Assembly: GCA_034434895.1 (NCBI GenBank)
Contig: DAOTYI010000110.1
Coordinates: 1 to 16,916 of the forward strand
DNA: 16,916 nucleotides
Reading direction: 5' to 3'
DNA from: DAOTXL01 sp034434895
GTDB taxonomy: Bacteria > Chloroflexota > Anaerolineae > JAAYZQ01
A program made the translations under genes and the position numbers. Under the pieces are notes generated by a model, which worked only from the letters and a program-made list of their open reading frames with translations, was not told where the DNA came from and ran no database searches. The first letter of the stretch is position 1; the number at the start of each line of letters is the position of its first letter. Below are positions 14,721 to 16,916 of the stretch, one piece after another.

Positions 14721-14749
14721 TTGCCTGGAGTGGAAAAGCGTGGTATACT
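14721..14749 (+). promoter_or_regulatory. Candidate promoter of the DUF6754-like operon
   Basis: TTGCCT (14721-14726) and TATACT (14744-14749) are separated by 17 bp, and TGG precedes the -10 (extended). The expected start near 14756 gives a leader of about 50 bases before the first gene at 14807. Confidence 0.65.
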
Positions 14750-14806
14750 TGATATAATTGGATTTGGGATCGGGGCTGGTTCACAAGCGGTATAATGAGG
14801 CAGGCT

Positions 14807-15076
14807 ATGGCAGAACAGAGCGAACAACTGATCGATCACCTGGCCTGCCAGATCCGCCGTTGGCGGCTGACCTGGCCTGCCATCGCCCTCCTGGAGATAA
14901 CCAGGCCGCTCAGTTTTATCATCGGTCAGGGCTTGCTTCTCTGCCAGCCGCTGCTTGAGCCGCTCTCCACCGGGCTGCAATTTGCCGGGTATGCCGAATT
15001 GCTGGCCGATAGAAGCAACGTTGATCGCCTGCTGGCCCGTCTCGAACAGGACTATGACAAGGAGAGAGAAGCATGA
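14807..15076 (+). CDS. Small hydrophobic protein of unknown function
   Basis: An 89-residue protein I do not recognise. A charged N-terminus (MAEQSEQLIDHLACQIRRW) is followed by a hydrophobic stretch at about 23-56 (LTWPAIALLEITRPLSFIIGQGLLL) broken by Pro and Glu, then an acidic helical tail (LLADRSNVDRLLARLEQDYDKEREA). The start at 14807 is chosen because GAGG lies six bases upstream; an in-frame ATG at 14795 would add four residues. Its stop overlaps the start of the next gene (ATGA, 15073-15076), so it is translated together with the DUF6754-like protein. Peripheral membrane association is plausible. No motif suggests an enzyme. Confidence 0.7.
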   Translation: MAEQSEQLIDHLACQIRRWRLTWPAIALLEITRPLSFIIGQGLLLCQPLLEPLSTGLQFAGYAELLADRSNVDRLLARLEQDYDKEREA

Positions 15077-15807
15077 AGGAAATCGGTCTGGTGGTGCTGT
15101 TGCTGCTGTTGCCGATCCTGTTCTTCCTCAGCTCCCGCGCCAGGGCCGGCAAAGCCGGCAGGTTACGCTCCCTCCCCGCTCTGGAGAAACTCCCCGGCCT
15201 GGTGGGACGTTCGGCGGAGACCGGCCAGCCGCTTCACCTGTCGGTGGGGGTGGGAGGCCTGGGGGGGACAACTACCGCCGAGACCTGGGCCGGGCTGACA
15301 CTGCTGGGCCAACTGGCCGACGAGGCTGCCGCCTGTGATACCCCCCTGATCGTCACCGTCGCCGATGCCACGGTGCTGCCCATTGCGCAAGACATTGTGC
15401 GGCGGGCATACCTCCGTCACGGCAACCCCGACGGCTATGAATCCACCCAGGTCCGCCTGATCGCCCCCGACCCCGTCGCCTATGCGGCCGGGGTGATGGG
15501 CCTGCTGGAACGGCAGCCGTTAACAGCCAGCGTCATGGTCGGATCGTTTGGTGACGAATACCTGCTGATGGGCGAAACCGGGGCCCGGCGTGGGGTGCGC
15601 CAGCTGGTGGGCGCGACCGATCCCCGCACACTGCCCCTGGTCTATGCTTCAGCCGATGAGACCCTGATCGGCGAAGAGATCTTTGCCGGCGGCGCCTATA
15701 CCCGGAAGCTGCCGATCCAGATCGGCAGTCTGTTGACCGAGGATTGGGCGCGGTGGATCGTCATCGCGGCCATTCTGGTCATCGCCGTTTTCAAGATCCT
15801 GCTCTGA
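15073..15807 (+). CDS. DUF6754-like membrane-anchored protein
   Basis: A 244-residue protein with one hydrophobic helix at each end (about 4-19 and 226-244) and a soluble core between. The core motifs LEKLPGLVGRSAETGQPLHLSVG, GLGGTTTAETWAGLTLLG, LPIAQDIVRRAYLRHG, AYAAGVMGLL, MVGSFGDEYLLMGETG and ASADETLIGEEIFAGGAYT match my recollection of the DUF6754 family, found in Chloroflexota and some archaea. Its function is not known. It is coupled to the small gene upstream by a four-base overlap and followed after 17 bp by a six-helix membrane protein, so these probably form one membrane complex. The family name is from memory and was not checked by search. Confidence 0.75.
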   Translation: MKEIGLVVLLLLLPILFFLSSRARAGKAGRLRSLPALEKLPGLVGRSAETGQPLHLSVGVGGLGGTTTAETWAGLTLLGQLADEAAACDTPLIVTVADATVLPIAQDIVRRAYLRHGNPDGYESTQVRLIAPDPVAYAAGVMGLLERQPLTASVMVGSFGDEYLLMGETGARRGVRQLVGATDPRTLPLVYASADETLIGEEIFAGGAYTRKLPIQIGSLLTEDWARWIVIAAILVIAVFKILL

Positions 15808-15824
15808 CAGCAAGGAGCCCACCC

Positions 15825-16457
15825 ATGACTGTCCTGAGACGAACCCTGCCGGCTGCAATAGCCATCGCCACGAGCCTGTTTGTTTTGGCAGCGCTGTTCA
15901 TCACCAACCCGCTGTTGGATGCCATCGGCACCTATTTCATTGACACCGCAGTCATTATCGCCGCTTTTGCCCTCTTTCTCGGCCTGTTCAACGTGTTGCG
16001 CGTCCATGCCCGTAAGATCCGCGAGCGCCAACCGGGAAGTCTCTACAGTTTTGTACTCATCGGAGCCATGCTCGTCGTCCTGGTCATCGGCCTGCCGCCC
16101 ATAGCCGGCAAACCGTCGGGACCTGCACACCCCCTGATCCAGTGGATCTTTCACAACATCCAGGCCCCGATCCAGGCTGCCCTGTCGGCGCTGATCGTCT
16201 TCTTTGTCATCACGGCTGCCTGTCGCCTGCTGCGGGTGCGCAACGCCGAGTCGGCGCTGATGTTGATCGTGGCCCTCCTGGTGCTGGTCGGCCAGGTGAC
16301 GATAGGGTTGGTGCCTGTTTTGCCGGCCATCCGGGAGTGGATCCTGGACGTACCGGCCATGGCCGGCGTGCGAGGAATTCTGTTGGGGGTCGCGCTGGGC
16401 ATCCTGTTGACCAGCATCCGCCTGGTATTGGGCACGGAACGCCCCTACAGCGACTGA
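15825..16457 (+). CDS. Six-helix integral membrane protein, unknown function
   Basis: A 210-residue protein with likely membrane helices at about 8-28, 40-60, 74-92, 114-134, 143-166 and 180-200. Basic loops (HARKIRERQ, CRLLRVRN) suggest their orientation towards the cytoplasm. No transporter or enzyme motif is recognised. The ATG at 15825 is set by AAGGAG eight bases upstream; the longer reading frame into the preceding gene is ignored. It sits third in an operon with the DUF6754-like protein and precedes the zinc-ribbon gene by 19 bp, so it likely works with both. Confidence 0.85.
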   Translation: MTVLRRTLPAAIAIATSLFVLAALFITNPLLDAIGTYFIDTAVIIAAFALFLGLFNVLRVHARKIRERQPGSLYSFVLIGAMLVVLVIGLPPIAGKPSGPAHPLIQWIFHNIQAPIQAALSALIVFFVITAACRLLRVRNAESALMLIVALLVLVGQVTIGLVPVLPAIREWILDVPAMAGVRGILLGVALGILLTSIRLVLGTERPYSD

Positions 16458-16476
16458 CAACTGAAGTGAGGCTGAG

Positions 16477-16916
16477 ATGATCTACTGCCCAAAGTGCGGG
16501 ACTGCGAACCGCGACGGGAGCAAGTTCTGTAACGAGTGTGGGGAAAGTTTCGGCTCCCAAACCCGGATTAAATGCCCAAATTGTGACACATGGAACCCGG
16601 TGCAAAACGTCTTTTGCAGCGCGTGTGGTCACCGGATTGTGTCGCTGCCACCCAAACCGGGCGTTGAGGCTCCCCCCACCATCAAAGGACTCTCCCTGCC
16701 GGTGAAACCCGGCATCGGGGCTGAGGAGGATCGCTCCGCTGCCACACCGGGGGAGGAGGAGGATATTCCTGCCTGGCTGCGAGAACTGGAAGCCTCGCTG
16801 TCGGCCGAAGGCGCTGCCGGCAAAGCCGCCCTGACCGAACCGGCAGAGGTCCCCGACTGGCTGCGCGACCTGCGCGACTCTCTGGTCGGAGAACCGTCAG
16901 AGGTCGCCGAAGAGGA
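16477..16916 (+). CDS. Zinc-ribbon protein with PxWL repeats (partial, cut by window end)
   Basis: The first 146 residues of a longer protein; the frame stays open to the last base. Two zinc ribbons occur at the N-terminus: C4, C7, C18, C21 and C33, C36, C47, C50. A low-complexity Pro/Glu linker follows, then repeated motifs DIPAWLRELE (about 96-105) and VPDWLRDLR (about 125-133), suggesting a series of short W-L repeats that continues beyond the window. Such proteins are common in Chloroflexota and are probably adaptor or scaffold proteins, often with membrane segments further on; that is inference. The ATG at 16477 has GAGG six bases upstream. It is the fourth gene of the plus-strand operon. 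Confidence 0.85.
   Translation, partial: MIYCPKCGTANRDGSKFCNECGESFGSQTRIKCPNCDTWNPVQNVFCSACGHRIVSLPPKPGVEAPPTIKGLSLPVKPGIGAEEDRSAATPGEEEDIPAWLRELEASLSAEGAAGKAALTEPAEVPDWLRDLRDSLVGEPSEVAEE

Larger units (their letters stand above)
14436..14806. other. Divergent intergenic region, 371 bp
   Basis: Lies between the M42 gene (minus) and the DUF6754-like operon (plus). It holds one candidate promoter facing each way (14493-14521 minus, 14721-14749 plus) and an inverted repeat at 14550-14623. A short GATGGTGC-like duplication occurs near 14625-14640. No gene or RNA gene is recognised in it. Confidence 0.7.

Overview
This is a GC-rich bacterial window that most resembles a member of the Chloroflexota (Anaerolineae or Caldilineae type). 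The taxonomic guess is an inference. It rests on the ATP synthase gene order, a long AtpB subunit, a DUF6754-like protein, a zinc-ribbon protein with repeated PxWL motifs, and heptamer repeats in the spacers.

Layout. 1-214: a 57-bp near-perfect palindrome and a likely mutS promoter. 215-2806 (+): mutS. 2835-3839 (-): mreB, convergent with mutS and lying directly downstream of the ATP synthase genes. 3875-13186 (-): a complete F1Fo ATP synthase operon, in transcription order atpZ/I-like, atpB, atpE, atpF, atpH, atpA, atpG, [foreign insert], Lrp/AsnC-ligand-domain gene, atpD, atpC, then mreB. A near-consensus promoter (TTGCCA-17-TATAAT with extended -10) precedes it at 13218-13246. 13365-14435 (-): an M42 aminopeptidase. 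14436-14806: divergent promoter region with an inverted repeat. 14807-16916 (+): a small hydrophobic protein, a DUF6754-like membrane-anchored protein, a six-helix membrane protein and a zinc-ribbon protein cut by the window end.

The most striking structure is inside the ATP synthase operon. The last 76 bp of atpG, which encode the conserved C-terminal helix of the gamma subunit, occur three times as direct repeats: in the intact gene (7967-8042) and at 6904-6979 and 5987-6062. Between the copies sit two compact two-gene units in operon orientation: a JAMM/JAB-domain protein with a HicB-like protein, and a MNT nucleotidyltransferase with a HEPN protein (a toxin-antitoxin type pair). This looks like serial insertion of ~1-kb cassettes at the 3' end of atpG, each bringing a replacement gene end. 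No recombinase is visible, so any enzyme would have to act in trans. A smaller parallel exists at the M42 gene: its last 34 bp including the stop codon are repeated 105 bp downstream, flanking a 71-bp insert that contains a perfect hairpin.

Other patterns. Four intergenic spacers carry 7-bp-period repeats of differing sequence, and those on either side of atpE form inverted arrays that could fold in the mRNA. Start codons in the operon track subunit stoichiometry: the low-copy subunits a, b, delta and gamma start with GTG or TTG, while c, alpha and beta start with ATG. The c subunit lacks the sodium-binding residues, which suggests proton coupling.
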